From Symsagittifera roscoffensis (Eukaryota; Xenacoelomorpha; Acoela; Convolutidae), in contig NC_087064.1 in the NCBI RefSeq assembly GCF_963678635.1, forward strand, positions 61,063,548 to 61,127,547: DNA of 64,000 nt, in the 5' to 3' direction. The position numbers and the translations under genes were made by a program. Below are positions 44,940 through 58,347 of the stretch, one piece after another; position 1 is the stretch's first letter, and every line of letters begins with the position of its first letter. The notes under the pieces are model-generated. The model did no database searches and was not told the origin of the DNA. It worked only from the letters and a program-made list of their open reading frames with translations.

Positions 44940-46004
44940 GTTAGTACACTAGTTATGGTCTCATTCCGTCATTAGCACTTAAAGGTGTGATACCCGTAAA
45001 ACGTTTTCGAACCCGCAAATCTGATTGAAAATCTATTTTGATGTAGTCTTAATGCAATGAAACCTGGCATGGTGAACAAACTAACTATATTGGAAACAGA
45101 TTTTTTCTTCTTATTTACATCGTTATATGACGCACTTTGCATAATCACACAAAAAAGCAACTCTGAAAACGGAAATTTAGAAATGTGGCGGAGAGTAGAA
45201 AAGGGCATTTTTTAAATTTGCTTATATGAATTTATAGGTAGGGGCATAACGGATAAGAGCCAATTCGAATTTCGGGGTCGTAGTTTTGCCATGAACAATT
45301 TTTTCTATAAATTTCTTTTTCGAGTATTTATTATCTGAATACCTTGATAATTGTTGAATACCTTGATAATTGTTGTAAGTTTTTCTCTGAAATCAGCTAT
45401 GCTATAATGAGTCGATAGCTTTTGCTAGCAATGGATCATATCGTTATCTGATTCGAATATAGTGCTGATTTAAATTATCCAGATGAAACACAAAACTTGA
45501 AATTTTAAACGCATTTTTCTCAAATTAAATTGGCATTAGGTCAAAAATGATGAAGACAAAACTTGCTTAAAGACTAGCAGAATTAGTATTGTTCAATTTA
45601 ATTTGCGGAATTCGGGCCCAAAATTTACCTCAAAAACGGATAATTTATGGCTTTTTCAGTCATCAAAAATTACTCTATTACTATCGGGTCAATTACTGCA
45701 AAAACTATATCAACGTGAGCCTCTTGTGTAGCCCAAAAAAGTTTAACAAGGTATAATCTTCAAAAAAACTGTGCGAAACGTTTTAAATTATTTTTTATAT
45801 AAAATATTGGTGTTTTAAATAGTAAAAAAAGGCATTTTTGGCGATAGCGTATTTGTTGATTGACTGAAAAAGCCAAAAAACGATCAATTTTTGGGGTGCG
45901 ATTTTGGGCCTGAAATTCGCTTAACAATTTGTTCCAAATTAATTCTGCAAAAATTTGAAGTAAGTTTTGTTTTTTTTACACTTTTTATCTTCATTTTTTC
46001 CAAC
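44940..46004 (+). other. Intron-like sequence after exon i
   Basis: Starts GTTAGT. No further FANCI exon or repeat recognised; includes a doubled gaataccttgataattgttg near 45339-45376. Confidence 0.45.
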
Positions 46005-46500
46005 CTCATTCGCAAATATTGGTGCCACTTTCAAGGCACCTTTACAGCTTTTTGATAGCATGTGCTTTGACATTCGAATAGTAATAACACTGTTGATGCA
46101 TTTTTAATTCATCAAATGAACCGAAAAAGAGCTATTTAGTTCAAACAACATCACAATAATAAAAACTCAATATATCTCGCAATTTTTTGAACTGCATAAT
46201 TTAGACATAATGTGGCTTTTTGCATTGCGATTTGTTACATGGAAAGTTACTGTGGACGCCTTCAGCTTGTTATATTCCAAATTACTACTTGCAATTTGAG
46301 TCTATTTATATTTGGTACCACTTTTGCTGAATGGCATGGCAGGCAATTTATTAGCAAATGCAGCTGATTTATTCGTGACTAGTTTTTGTCGGTTGTTAAG
46401 CTTCCGTGGCTGAGGGTATAGTGCGTTAGACTCAAATTCTCTTGATTACAGTAGGCCGCAGATTCGAATCCTACACGTAGCCGAGTTTTGCTAATTACAG
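46005..46500 (+). repeat. Dispersed repeat with tRNA-Leu-like 3' module, copy 2
   Basis: Uninterrupted counterpart of 205-1175. At 46405-46485 it holds box A (tggctgaggg), a Leu(CAA)-like agactcaaattct, and box B (agattcgaatcc). Stems do not pair cleanly, so it is a tRNA-derived module and not a working tRNA. Confidence 0.65.
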
Positions 46501-47049
46501 GGTCATTTTTACTTTTTCTTGTTTCACTTGATAGCTTTTTTTTGGTCCTGTTCTCGCAAGCGATTGCGAAGCGCAGCTTCGCTTTGTGTCATAACTAATT
46601 CATAAAAAAATTGTTTAGACTTTTTTTATTAGATGAATCGAGCCAATTAAAAACATTAATAATGCTACGGGCTTATTTTTCATAGTTTTCACCTAAAGCA
46701 AGAAAAAAGTTGGAAATCGTATGTTTTCACTTGCGAGAGCAAATGACTTAAAATCGGAAACTAGTTATTTTCCCCCCTGAACAACTTTTCTTTCTCATAC
46801 CTGCTTCATTTATGCTGACTTGCTCAGTTTCTGGAATTTTAAAATAAAACTACTACCTAGTGTATATGAGGTAGTTTTTAATTTTGTCAATTATGTGTAT
46901 CAAAAAAGTTTTTTTTTGAATTTGTGTCGGCTGAGTTTCCGTTTTTTTTCAACTGCAATCAATATGATCTGATACGCTTTTGAATAGTTTCGTTTCAAAA
47001 CTTGGGTTTGTTAATTGGAACAGCCCATGGTTGATAAAAACCGTTATTT
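46501..47049. other. AT-rich interval, no gene seen
   Basis: Contains a small palindrome-like cgattgcgaagcgcagcttcgctt (~46560). Nothing else identified. Confidence 0.4.
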
Positions 47050-48316
47050 TAAAAATGTATGGGATTTGTTTAAAAAAAAACATTTAAATTTTTTTTTAGT
47101 TGATCAGAACTTTTTTTTTTCGTTCTTCAAAATTTTAGTTTTTCTCAAAAACTACCTTGCCAACTTTCACAAAAATTTTTTTCTAAAAAGTGGTGTCTTC
47201 CGGCATCCCCTACTCTGTTTCAATCCTACTCCAGTATCTACAGCCTTCAAAAATTGTGTGAGAGAAGTTTTCGACCCAATTTTTTGTTTTTTGGAATTTT
47301 TTTATTCTCCAAAACTACCGAATCAAGTTTAAGATTTTGGGCTCAATGGAAGGCGCGAGTTGTGGGAAGCTTTCTGCACAAGCGGCTACGCCCAAATTTT
47401 TCTACACGAAAAGTTTTGACCCTCAGAAAAGTCAAGTTACTATTTTTGACAGTTTTTTTTTCAAAGTTGGCCCTCTGGACCTGATTTTTTGATCGTTTCT
47501 GCGTTTTTGAATTTTTTCAAATTTTATAAGCGACCCGCTTAATCGGATTGCTCCTAAAATTTCTCAGACAAAAAATTGTGGCTTGCGGAAAGTCGAGTTT
47601 TTGAACTTTTGGCCGTTTTTTGCAAACTCCGATTTTACTCGAAAATTACCCGGCCACATCTCAGATTTGTGATTTAATGGAAAAAACATTTTGTGAGCTT
47701 CATCGCTGCATAAGCCTGTACGCCATTTTGTTGTCGAAAAAAGTTTTAACATTCGGAAAAGTCAAAGTTGATTATGTTGGGACGGTTTTCGGAATGTTTT
47801 TGTTTTTATTAATAATTACCCTACCAAACATGAGATTAAGGATTAAATCGAGCAAACCGGTTTTAAAGTTTTTCCGGTAGAAGCGTAGACTCCCAACTTT
47901 TTATAAGAAAACATGTCATGTCCTTGGAAACTTCCAGATTCTGACGTTTTCACTGTTTTCCAAATTTTTCAAAAAGTTTTTCACTTCTCGAAAACTACCC
48001 GGAAAGATTTCAGGTTCAATCGCAAAAACAGGTTATAGGATTCTTCTCGTTAAAAGTGGCTTCGCAGTCACGGGTTCGATCAGAAAAACAAGTTGTGGGA
48101 AAAGTAATCTACCTACCCAATTTCATTTTGAGTTTATTTGTAAGAACGGGTAATCTCCCTAACACAAGCGACTAATCAATATTTTTTGGTAGAGAAACAA
48201 ATGACGTTTTGGGTTTTTGAAATTTTTCAAAAAAATATAACACATTCCATTCCACATCATTAAAACTTATTCTAAAAATATCAAACAAGTATCTCAAGCT
48301 TTTGCTTGGCTCCTAG
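47050..48316 (+). mobile_element. S3-family minisatellite element, copy b, Helitron-like 3' end
   Basis: Units with ctcgaaaactacc, tcaagtttaagattttgggc, and aagcggctacgccc. The right end is hairpin CAAGC-tttt-GCTTG, four bases, then CTAG (48313-48316), followed by T. The sequence stops matching copy c exactly after CTAG. The left end was not located, so the start is approximate. Confidence 0.55.
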
Positions 48317-48980
48317 TCTTTACCAACTTTGATTTTTTTTAGTTTTTTTAGTTAAACGGGTTCGGCTTATATTTTATTGGCTTAGTCAACTTACCTTTCG
48401 TAGTTTTGAGGGCAAGTTTTTAAATGCTCATGCTTTTTTTCAGGAGGGATGGTTCTTAAAAATTTTGATTATAAATTTTTATAGCTTGAATTTTTTAAAC
48501 TAGTTTCGTTTTCCGTAGATATAGTTTTTTGACTAATTTTTTCAGCTTAATTTTTCAAAAAAATGACTGCACTCTTTTTTTTTCTATCAGCATCTTGTAA
48601 TTCAATGTTTTTATTATATCGCAAAGGGTGCGAAGCTCCGCTCCGCCTCTGTGTTTAATTTGCGTTTTTTTAATAATAAGCGCAGTGTGAACCTTCTGTG
48701 TTACTTGCACAAGGCATACTAAGATTTTTCTGATCTCTTTTAATTTTACAAGAAAAAACACTGGAATAATGATACCTGCACGTTAATCAACGAGAATTTA
48801 TTTTCAATTTAAGAACTAATACAATAAAATTGAACAAAAATGTGAAGACTGTAAAATTTTTGGCGTCATAGAAACTTAAGTGATAATTTTGATTGTTTTT
48901 AGGTGAAGGTTTTGATGATATAATCTTTTGTCCTGTTATTTTCTCAATTTTGCAACGCAACAAAACTGGATTCAGGCGTT
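48317..48980. other. AT-rich interval
   Basis: No gene or clear repeat. cgaagctccgctccgcctctg near 48630 echoes the cttcgctttg phrase near 46580. Confidence 0.4.
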
Positions 48981-49165
48981 AAGATGGCGACTGCCACCTA
49001 TGCTCCCCCTCCCGAAGTTCGACCCTCTGACCGACCAGAGGGTTCCGTTTTGAAAATTTTTAACGACATCCGTTTTCGGCTGACCGGCCCTAAAATTTTT
49101 CTCAATGGGCTTTTCGCGTCAATAGATACTAATTTTAAGAGGTTTGTGCGCTGAAAAATACATCG
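48981..49165. mobile_element. Decayed MITE relative
   Basis: Contains ggctgaccggccctaaaatttttct and aatagatactaattttaaga, which correspond to the reverse complement of the 22523 MITE interior. No ends or duplication resolved. Confidence 0.4.
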
Positions 49166-49249
49166 GTGCTTTGGTCGCTCAGCTCAAAAATTTTATTTGG
49201 TCGTTCAATATGATTTTTTTTTGCGTTTTAAGTTATGTTTCTCAGTTTC

Positions 49250-49600
49250 TTCTCAATTTGATTTTCCAAACGGAAAAATTCGATCTCCCAGCATGAGAGT
49301 GCAAATGATGCAAAAAAACGGGTTCGGTTTTTGGTTATAAAGTCGATTTTAATTTCAATGGTCGATTTCAGCGAGATTTTTCTTAAATATTGATCCAATT
49401 TAATCGCGTTGGTTTGGGATCATCAAAATAGTGTCAATCAATATTCTTGTAACTCAAAGAGTTTTAAGGTAATTCATTTTTGCTTTGGAACTCAAAAGCT
49501 GAAATTTAAACAAAAAGTCCTTCGTTTTTTAATTTTTTAAGTTCATTGACTGTTCTGTCACTCTCTTTTGACCATGTTTATTAAAGCGAACCTCCTCTTG
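49250..49600 (+). repeat. Dispersed intronic repeat, copy 5
   Basis: agtgcaaatgatgcaa, gatttcagcgagattt, aactcaaagagttttaaggt and actctcttttgaccatg recur in the family order. Confidence 0.45.
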
Positions 49601-49759
49601 TTAAATTTTTGATGTCTGATTATATTTTACTAGGTAACTTTCAAACAGCGTGTTAAGTAGCTGGCTATTTTTAGACATTTTTCTCCACCGATCAAGTTTT
49701 ATGCCGCCCTGATTTATTACACATGAAAGCTAGTAAATATAGAGTTAATTTTAAAATCC

Positions 49760-50230
49760 ACTTTTTTTTCACCCCAACTGTCAAGTAAAAGTGCTCATTT
49801 AGTGGCACTTTTGCTGCATAATTTTGGCAATTTAACAGCATCTGTTCTGTTTGCTTTATTGGTGGCTAGTCTTTGCCTTTCATCAAACGACCATATGGCT
49901 CTTGGAAGGAGGCGAGGCTCGAACTCTCTAGCTCGGGGGTTCGATTCCGGCCTATAGCTTTTTGAGAAAATGAAAGCAAATTACACTCTCCTTACGAAAC
50001 TTTTAATGGTGCAAAAATTGTGAATGACCTTTTTTTTCGAACATGGTTTCTAATTTTCAGAAATCCTAGCGGAATAAAAAAGTTCTCCAAATTGGGTTAG
50101 TTTCATAACAAAAGTGTCATTCATAAAAGATTTTATAACATAATTCAATTTTTTTATACTCCAAATTCCTTTTTTGTCTTCGGTTTCTTTGAGTTCATTG
50201 ACTCACTTAATTCTTCCTACATTTTAAACG
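49760..50230 (+). repeat. tRNA-headed SINE-like repeat
   Basis: The left part shares ggcacttttgctgcat and tttattggtggctagtcttt with the repeats at 205 and 46005. At 49890-49970 a tRNA-like module with gaggctcgaactctc (Ser(CGA)-like) and box B ggttcgattcc follows. After that comes a body (gcaaattacactctcc...) like the dispersed intronic repeats. Confidence 0.55.
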
Positions 50231-50354
50231 TTGTTACGCTTACGATTAGCATGTGTTATCAAACTTAATTATAGACTTCTTGTGGGTTAACAACTTGTTT
50301 AACAGAATCCCTTGAGTCACTTGTATCTTGGTTCATATTGAATTCAAACTTCGA

Positions 50355-50435
50355 GACATTGCCGGGCAACTTAGCGTGGTGGTAATGAGTATGCCTCGGA
50401 CGGCAAAGGTCTTGAGTTCAAATCTGACCACGACC
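50355..50435 (+). repeat. Isolated tRNA-like module
   Basis: tagcgtggtggtaatgag (box A-like) and gagttcaaatctg (box B-like), followed by a T run, cgacctttttttt. Stems are imperfect. Either a tRNA pseudogene or a SINE head. Confidence 0.45.
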
Positions 50436-50689
50436 TTTTTTTTCAAATTGGAACTATTCTGTTCCAAATAAAATTGTCGGCTTATCTGTTGTCGGCCTAG
50501 TTGTCACGTCTTGAAATCTTTTTTTTTGCTGCGCGCATTTATCTTTAATGGTGCTTGTAGTGTTTGATTTAATTCTAAAATTTGTAAATTCATTTGCCTT
50601 AACTTCGTATTTCCTTCTTAGTTTTTTTGTTTCGCTTAAAAAAATTCCTCGGCCCAAATCATTTTGGCCTGTTTTTTATCGGCCTAATG

Positions 50690-51450
50690 ACATAATTTTG
50701 ATAAAGTTTTTGACTTTTCTCGAGAAGTACCCTCCTAATTCTGAGATCTTGTGTGCAATTGAAATTACAGGTCGAGTGAATCCCTTCTTCATCAGCGGCT
50801 TCGCCCTATTTAATCACACAAATTTTTGATTAGTTGACAGTTTTCTGGACTTTTCTTGCTAAGAATCCCGCCAAATCTGATATTATAGGTTTAAAAGAAT
50901 GAGCAAGTTTTTGAAAGCCTGGCTTTTTTTATTGACTATGTCGTTTTGTTAAGAAAAAAGTTATAGCCTTCAAACAAGTCTAAGAGTTGAATCTGACAGT
51001 TTGAAACTTCTTGACGCGAAAACTACAGGTCCAATTCTCAGGTTGTGTTTAATCGAGAAACACGATTTTGGGATTATTCTCTGATTAAGCGGCCGCAACT
51101 TTCTCGTTGAAGGAAAAAATCATGGATTTGGGAAATCCTTTGGACCGTTTTTAGAAACTTTTTGATTTTTCTTGAAATTCACGCCAAAGTTGCAAAATTT
51201 AGTTCAAAGAACCGGTTGCGATAATGTTTCCTGCAGAAACGTGGAGTCCTTATTTTTTTTTGAAGAAAGCTGTTATCTCTTTAGGAAAATTGAATATCTC
51301 AAGATTTTTTACTCTTCTCACTTATTTTAGTAGAGAAACAACTAAGGTTTTGGGCAAAGTCCAATTTTTGAAATCACCTTTTTTGTGCCACATCAGTATA
51401 GCAGTTGCATTCAATATCAAACACTTATCTCAGCTTTAGCTGGGCCCTAG
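50690..51450 (+). mobile_element. S3-family minisatellite element, copy c, Helitron-like 3' end
   Basis: Units with ctcgagaagtaccctcctaatt, agcggcttcgccc, and gcggccgcaact. The right end atctCAGC-ttta-GCTGggcc-CTAG (51447-51450) is followed by T and parallels copy b with a changed but still pairing hairpin. Left end not located. Confidence 0.55.
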
Positions 51451-51804
51451 TTGCTTTTAATCTAGACATACGAAAAATTTGGTTCAGCTAGTTTTTTCAA
51501 CATTGAAATGTTTTTTTTTCGACATTTGTTTTTTTAGTGTTTGTGTTGTATCGCCTCTGTGTCTTATAATCTTTTTCATTTCATCTTTTTTTGCCTTATT
51601 TAGTTTCATACTAAAACGATATAACAGAAAACTAAGACTGAAAAGGCAGAAAAAAATGAAATATTAGATTTTTTTTTTTTCGGTATTTCTCAAATCGTTT
51701 CTTTATTTTTGATTTTCTACCTATATCAGTGTTTTCTACCTATATCAGGGGTTAACTTTAATTTGTTGGTCTTCTTGGAGTTCTTTCGGAAGCAGAGAGT
51801 AATA
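51451..51804. other. T-rich interval before the satellite
   Basis: No gene. A doubled ttctacctatatcag (51714-51748) lies near the satellite edge. Confidence 0.4.
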
Positions 51805-54709
51805 TTCACTCTCACGCTGTAATACTTGTTAGGGGATACTTGACATCTTTTTCTATAGTTTTTTTTCTGTACCTGGGATGTGAAACATTCATTATCAAAA
51901 AATACAGTAAATACTCGTTAGATGATACTTGCCATCTTTCTTATAGTTTTTTAAGTACCTGAGTTATGAAGCATTCACGGCAAAAAATACTGTAAATACC
52001 CGTTAGGTGATACTTGACATCTTTTCGTATACTTTTTCGTTACCTGAGTTATGAAGCCTTTACTGTCAAAAATACTGTAAATACTCGTTAGTTGACAATT
52101 GACATCTTTCATTATAGTTTTTTATTTCAGTACCTGAGTTATAGAGCATTCACTGTCAAACAATACGCAAATATTTTTGTTAGGTGATACTTAAAATCTT
52201 TCTCTATATATATTTTTTAATTCTCTGAAGCATTCTCTGTGAAGCTTCACATGTGAAGCATACTCGTTAGGTGATGCTTGACATCTTTCTCTTTGTTTTT
52301 TTAGTTCATGAGTTATGAAGTTTTCACTGTCAAAAATTGCTGTAATTACTCGTTAGTTGATACGCGCCATCTTTCTTTATAGTTTTTTTTATTTCGTTAC
52401 CTGAGTTATGAAGCATTCACAGTCAAAAAATACTGTAAATACTCGTTAATTGATAATCGACATCTTTATAGTTTTTTTATTTCTCTACCTGAGATGTGAA
52501 GCGTTCTCTGTCAAAAATTACTGTAAATACACGTTAGGTGATGCTTGACATCTTTCTCTTTGTTTTTTTAGTTCATGAGTTATGAAGTTTTCACTGTCAA
52601 AAATTGCTGTAATTACTCGTTAGTTGATACGCGCCATCTTTCTTTATAGTTTTTTTTATTTCGTTACCTGGGTTATGAAGCATTCACAGTAAAAAAAATG
52701 CTGTAAATACTCGGTAGGTGATAATTGACATCTTTCTCTATATATTTTTTATTTAAGTACCTGAGCTCTGAAGCATTTACTGTCAAAAATACTGTAAATA
52801 CTATTTTGGTGATAATTGACATCTTTCTTTATAGTTCTTTTTCAGTACCCGAGTTATAAAGCATTCACTGTCAAAAAATGCTGTAAATGTTCGTTAGTTG
52901 ATAATCGCCATCTTTCTTTATAGTTTTTTATTTCAGTACCTGAGTTATGAAGCATTCACAGTCAGAAAATACTGTAAACACTCGTTATTTGATAATCGAC
53001 ATCTTTATAGTTTTTTTGTTTCTGTACCTGAGATGTGAAGCGTTCTCTGTCAAAAATTACTGTAAATACTCGTTAGGTGATGCTCGACATCTTTCTCTTT
53101 GTTTTTTTTTAGTTCGTGAGTTATGAAGCTTTCACTGTCAAAAATTACTGTAAATATTCGTTAGTTGTTAATCGCCATCTTTCTTTATAGTTTTTTTGTT
53201 TCAGTACCTGAGTTATGAAGCATTCACAGTCAAAAAATACTGTAAATACTCGTTAGTTGATAATCGACATCTTTGTAGTTTTTTATTTCAGTACCAGAGT
53301 TATAAAGCATTCACAGTCAAAAAAATGCTGTAAATACTCGGTAGGTGATAATTGACATCTTTCTCTATATATTTTTTATTTCAGTACCTGAGTTATGAAG
53401 CATTCACAGTCAACATATACTGTTAATATTCGTTAGGTGATACTTGAAATCTTTCTCTTTGTTTTTTTTAGTTCGTGAGTTATGAAGCTTTCACTGTCAA
53501 AAATTACTGTAAATATTCGTTAGTTGATAATCGTCATCTTTCTTTATAGTTTTTTGTTTCAGTACCTGAGTTATGAAGCATTCACAGTCAAAAAATACTG
53601 TAAATACTCGTTAGTTGATAATCGACATCTTTGTAGTTTTTTATTTCAGTACCTGAGTTATAAAGCATTCACAGTCAAAAAAATGCTGTAAATACTCGGT
53701 AGGTGATAATTGACATCTTTCTCTATATATTTTTTATTTCAGTACCTGAGTTATGAAGCATTCACAGTCAACATATACTGTTAATATTCGTTAGGTGATA
53801 CTTGAAATCTTTCTCTTTGTTTTTTTTTAGTTCGTGAGTTATGAAGCTTTCACTGTCAAAAATTACTGTAAATATTCGTTAGTTGATAATCGCCATCTTT
53901 CTTTATAGTTTTTTGTTTCAGTACCTGAGTTATGAAGCATTCACAGTCAAAAATACTGTAAATACTCGTTAGTTGATAATCGACATCTTTGTAGTTTTTT
54001 TATTTCAGTACCTGAGTTATGAAGCATTCACAGTCAAAAAATACTGTAAATACTCGTTAGTTGATAATCGACATCTTTGTAGTTTTTTATTTCAGTACCT
54101 GAGTTATGAAGCATTCACAGTCAACATATACTGTTAATATTCGTTAGGTGATACTTGAAATCTTTCTCTTTGTTTTTTTTTATTTCAGTACCTGAGTTAT
54201 GAAGCATTCACAGTCAACATATACTGTAAATATTCGTTAGTTGATAATCGACATCTTTATAGTTTTTTGTTTCAGTACCTGAGTTATGAAGCATTCACAG
54301 TCAAAAAATACTGTAAATACTCGTTAGTTGATAATCGACATCTTTGTAGTTTTTTTATTTCAGTACCTGAGTTATGAAGCATTCACAGTCAAAAAATACT
54401 GTAAATACTCGTTAGTTGATAATCGACATCTTTGTAGTTTTTTTATTTCAGTACCTGAGTTATGAAGCTTTCACTGTCAAAAATTACTGTAAATATTCGT
54501 TAGTTGATAATCGCCATCTTTCTTTATAGTTTTTTGTTTCAGTACCTGAGTTATGAAGCATTCACAGTCAAAAAATACTGTAAATACTCGTTAGTTGATA
54601 ATCGACATCTTTGTAGTTTTTTATTTCAGTACCTGAGTTATAAAGCATTCACAGTCAAAAAATACTGTAAATACTCGTTAGTTGATAATCGACATCTTTG
54701 TAGTTTTTT

Positions 54710-55475
54710 ATTTCAGTACCTGAGTTATGAAGCATTCACAGTCAACATATACTGTTAATATTCGTTAGGTGATACTTGAAATCTTTCTATATAGTTTTTT
54801 AATTCTTTACCTGAGCTCTGAAGCATTTACTGTCAAAAATACTGTAAATACTTTTTTGGTGATAATTGACATCTTTCTTTATAGTTCTTTTTCAGTACCC
54901 GAGTTATAAAGCATTCGCTGTCAAAAAATACTGTAAATCTTTTTGTTAGGTGATACTGGAAATCTTTCTCTATAGTTTTTAAATTTTGTACCTGAGATGT
55001 GCAGCATTCTCTGTCAAAAATTACTGTAAATACTCGTTAGTTGATAGTTTAAATCTTTCTGTATAGTTTTTAAATTCCTTACTTGAGATGTGAAGCATTT
55101 ACTGTCAAAACATACTGTTAATATTCGTTAGGTGATACTTCAAATCTTTCTATAAAGTTTTTTAATTCTTTACCTGAGCTGTGAAGCATTTACTGTCAAA
55201 AATACTGTAAATACTCGTTTGGTGATAATTGACATCTTTCATAATAGTTTTTTTTTCAGTACCCGAGTTATAAAGCATTCACTGTCAAAAAATACTGTAA
55301 ATACTCGTTTGGTGATAATTGACATCTTTCTTTACAGTTTTTTTTTCATTACCCGAGTCATAAAGCATTCACTGGCAAAAAATGCTGTAAATGATCGTTA
55401 GGTGATACTTAAAATCTTTCTCTATAGTTTTTGAATTCCTTACTTGAGATGTGAAGCATCCACTGTCAAAAAAAT
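54710..55475 (+). repeat. Satellite block repeated at 56063-56828
   Basis: About nine monomers match the block 1353 bp to the right nearly base for base, including rare variants such as tactggaaatcttt and gagatgtgcagca. Confidence 0.8.
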
Positions 55476-56995
55476 ATTGTAAATACTCGTTAGGTGATGC
55501 TTGACATCTTTCTCTTTGTTTTTTTAGTTCATGAGTTATGAAGCTTTCACTGTCAAAAATTACTGTACATTTTCGTTAGTTGATACTCGCCATCTTTCTT
55601 TATAGTTTTTTATTTCAGTACCAGAGTTATAAAGCATTCACAGTCAAAAAAATGCTGTAAATACTCGGTAGGTGATAATTGACATCTTTCTCTATATATT
55701 TTTTATTTCAGTACCTGAGTTATGAAGCATTCACAGTCAACATATACTGTTAATATTCGTTAGGTGATACTTGAAATCTTTCTCTTTGTTTTTTTTAGTT
55801 CGTGAGTTATGAAGCTTTCACTGTTAAAAATTACTGTAAATATTCGTTAGTTGATAATCGCCATCTTTCTTTATAGTTTTTTGTTTCAGTACCTGAGTTA
55901 TGAAGCATTCACAGTCAAAAAATACTGTAAATACTCGTTAGTTGATAATCGACATCTTTGTAGTTTTTTATTTCAGTACCTGAGTTATAAAGCACTCACA
56001 GTCAAAAAAATGCTGTAAATACTCGGTAGGTGATAATTGACATCTTTCTCTATATATTTTTTATTTCAGTACCTGAGTTATGAAGCATTCACAGTCAACA
56101 TATACTGTTAATATTCGTTAGGTGATACTTGAAATCTTTCTATATAGTTTTTTAATTCTTTACCTGAGCTCTGAAGCATTTACTGTCAAAAATACTGTAA
56201 ATACTTTTTTGGTGATAATTGACATCTTTCTTTATAGTTCTTTTTCAGTACCCGAGTTATCAAGCATTCGCTGTCAAAAAATACTGTAAATCTTTTTGTT
56301 AGGTGATACTGGAAATCTTTCTCTATAGTTTTTAAATTTTGTACCTGAGATGTGCAGCAATCTCTGTCAAAAATTACTGTAAATACTCGTTAGTTGATAC
56401 TTTAAATCTTTCTGTATAGTTTTTAAATTCCTTACTTGAGATGTGAAGCATTTACTGTCAAAACATACTGTTAATATTCGTTAGGTGATACTTCAAATCT
56501 TTCTATAAAGTTTTTTAATTCTTTACCTGAGCTGTGAAGCATTTACTGTCAAAAATACTGTAAATACTTGTTTGGTGATAATTGACATCTTTCTTAATAG
56601 TTTTTTTTTCAGTACCCGAGTTATAAAGCATTCACTGTCAAAAAATACTGTAAATACTCGTTTGGTGATAATTGACATCTTTCTTTACAGTTTTTTTTTC
56701 ATTACCCGAGTCATAAAGCATTCACTGGCAAAAAATGCTGTAAATGATCGTTAGGTGATACTTAAAATCTTTCTCTATAGTTTTTGAATTCCTTACTTGA
56801 GATGTGAAGCATCCACTGTCAAAAAAATATTGTAGATACTCGTTTGGTGATAATTGACATCTTTCTCTATAGTTTCTTGTTTCGTATTTCAATGCCTGAG
56901 TTATGAAGCATTCACAGTCAAAAAAATACTGTAAATACTCGTTAGTTGATACTTGACATCTTTCGATATAGTTTTTTGTTTCATTACCTGAGTTT

Positions 56996-58347
56996 TGAAG
57001 CATTTACTGTCAAAAAAAATATTGTAAATACTCGTTAGTTGATAATTGATATCTTTCTCTATAGTTTCTTATTTCAATTCCTGAGTTATGAAGCATTCAC
57101 AGTCAAAAAAATACTGTAGATACTCGTTAGTTGATACTTGACATCTTTCTATATAATTTTTTGTTTCATTACCTGAGTTATGAAGCATTTACCGTCAAAA
57201 ATACTGTAAATACTCGATGGTTGATACTCGCCATTTTTCTTTATGATTTTTCATTTCAGTACCTGAGTTATGAAGCATTCACAGTCAAAAAATTCTGTAA
57301 ATACTCGGTAGGGGATAATTGACATCTTTCTCTATATATTTTTTATTTCAGTACCTGAGTTATGAAGCATTCACAGTCAAGACTTACTGTTAATTTTCGT
57401 TAGGTAAAGAATTTAAAAATTATATAGAAAGATTTCAAGTATCACCTGAGCTCTGAAACAATTATTGTCAAAATATACTGTTAATATTCGTTAGGTGATA
57501 CTTGAAATCTTTCTATATAGTTTTTAAATTATTTATCTGAGCTCTGAAGCATTTACTGTCAAAATACTGTAAATACTCGTTTGGTGATAATTGACATCTT
57601 TCTTTATAGTTTTTTTTCAGTACCCGAGTTATAAAGCATACACTGTCAAAAAATGCTGTAAATACTCGTTAGGTGATACTTAAAACCTTTCTCTATAGTT
57701 TTTAAATTCCTTACTTGAGCTCTGAAGCATTTACTGTCAAAACATACTGTTAATATTCGTTAGGTGATACTTGAAACCTTTCTATATATTTTTTTAATTC
57801 TTTACCTGAGCTCTGAAGCATTTACTGTCAAAAATACTGTAAACACTCGTTTGGTGATAATTGACATCTTTCTTCATAGTTTTTTTTCAGTACCCGAGTT
57901 ATGAAGCATTCACTGTCAAAAAATGCTGTAAATACTAGTTAGGTGATACTTAAATCTTTCTGTAGGTTTTAAATATCTTACTTGAATTTGAAGCATCCAC
58001 TGCCGAAACATTTTGCTAATACTCGTTAGGTGATACTTGAAATCTTTCTATTTAGTTTTTTAATTCATTACCTGAGCTCTGAAGCATTTACTGTCAAAAA
58101 TACTGTAAATACTAGTTTGGTGATAATTGACATCTTTCTTTATAGTTTTTTTTCATTACCCGAGTTTTAAAGCTTTCACTGTCAAAAGTTACTGTAAATA
58201 CTCGTTAGTTGATACGCGCCATCTTTCTTTATATTTTTTTTTATTTCAGTACCTGAGTTATGAAGCATTCACAGTAAAAAAAAATGCTGTAAATACTCGG
58301 TAGGTGATAATTGACATCTTCCTCTATATATTTTTTTGTTTCAGTAC
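56996..58347 (+). repeat. 1352-bp higher-order satellite unit, copy 1
   Basis: Repeated directly at 58348-59699 with almost no differences (one seen: aggggataa against aggtgataa). Includes a small inverted insert at 57403-57446. Confidence 0.88.
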
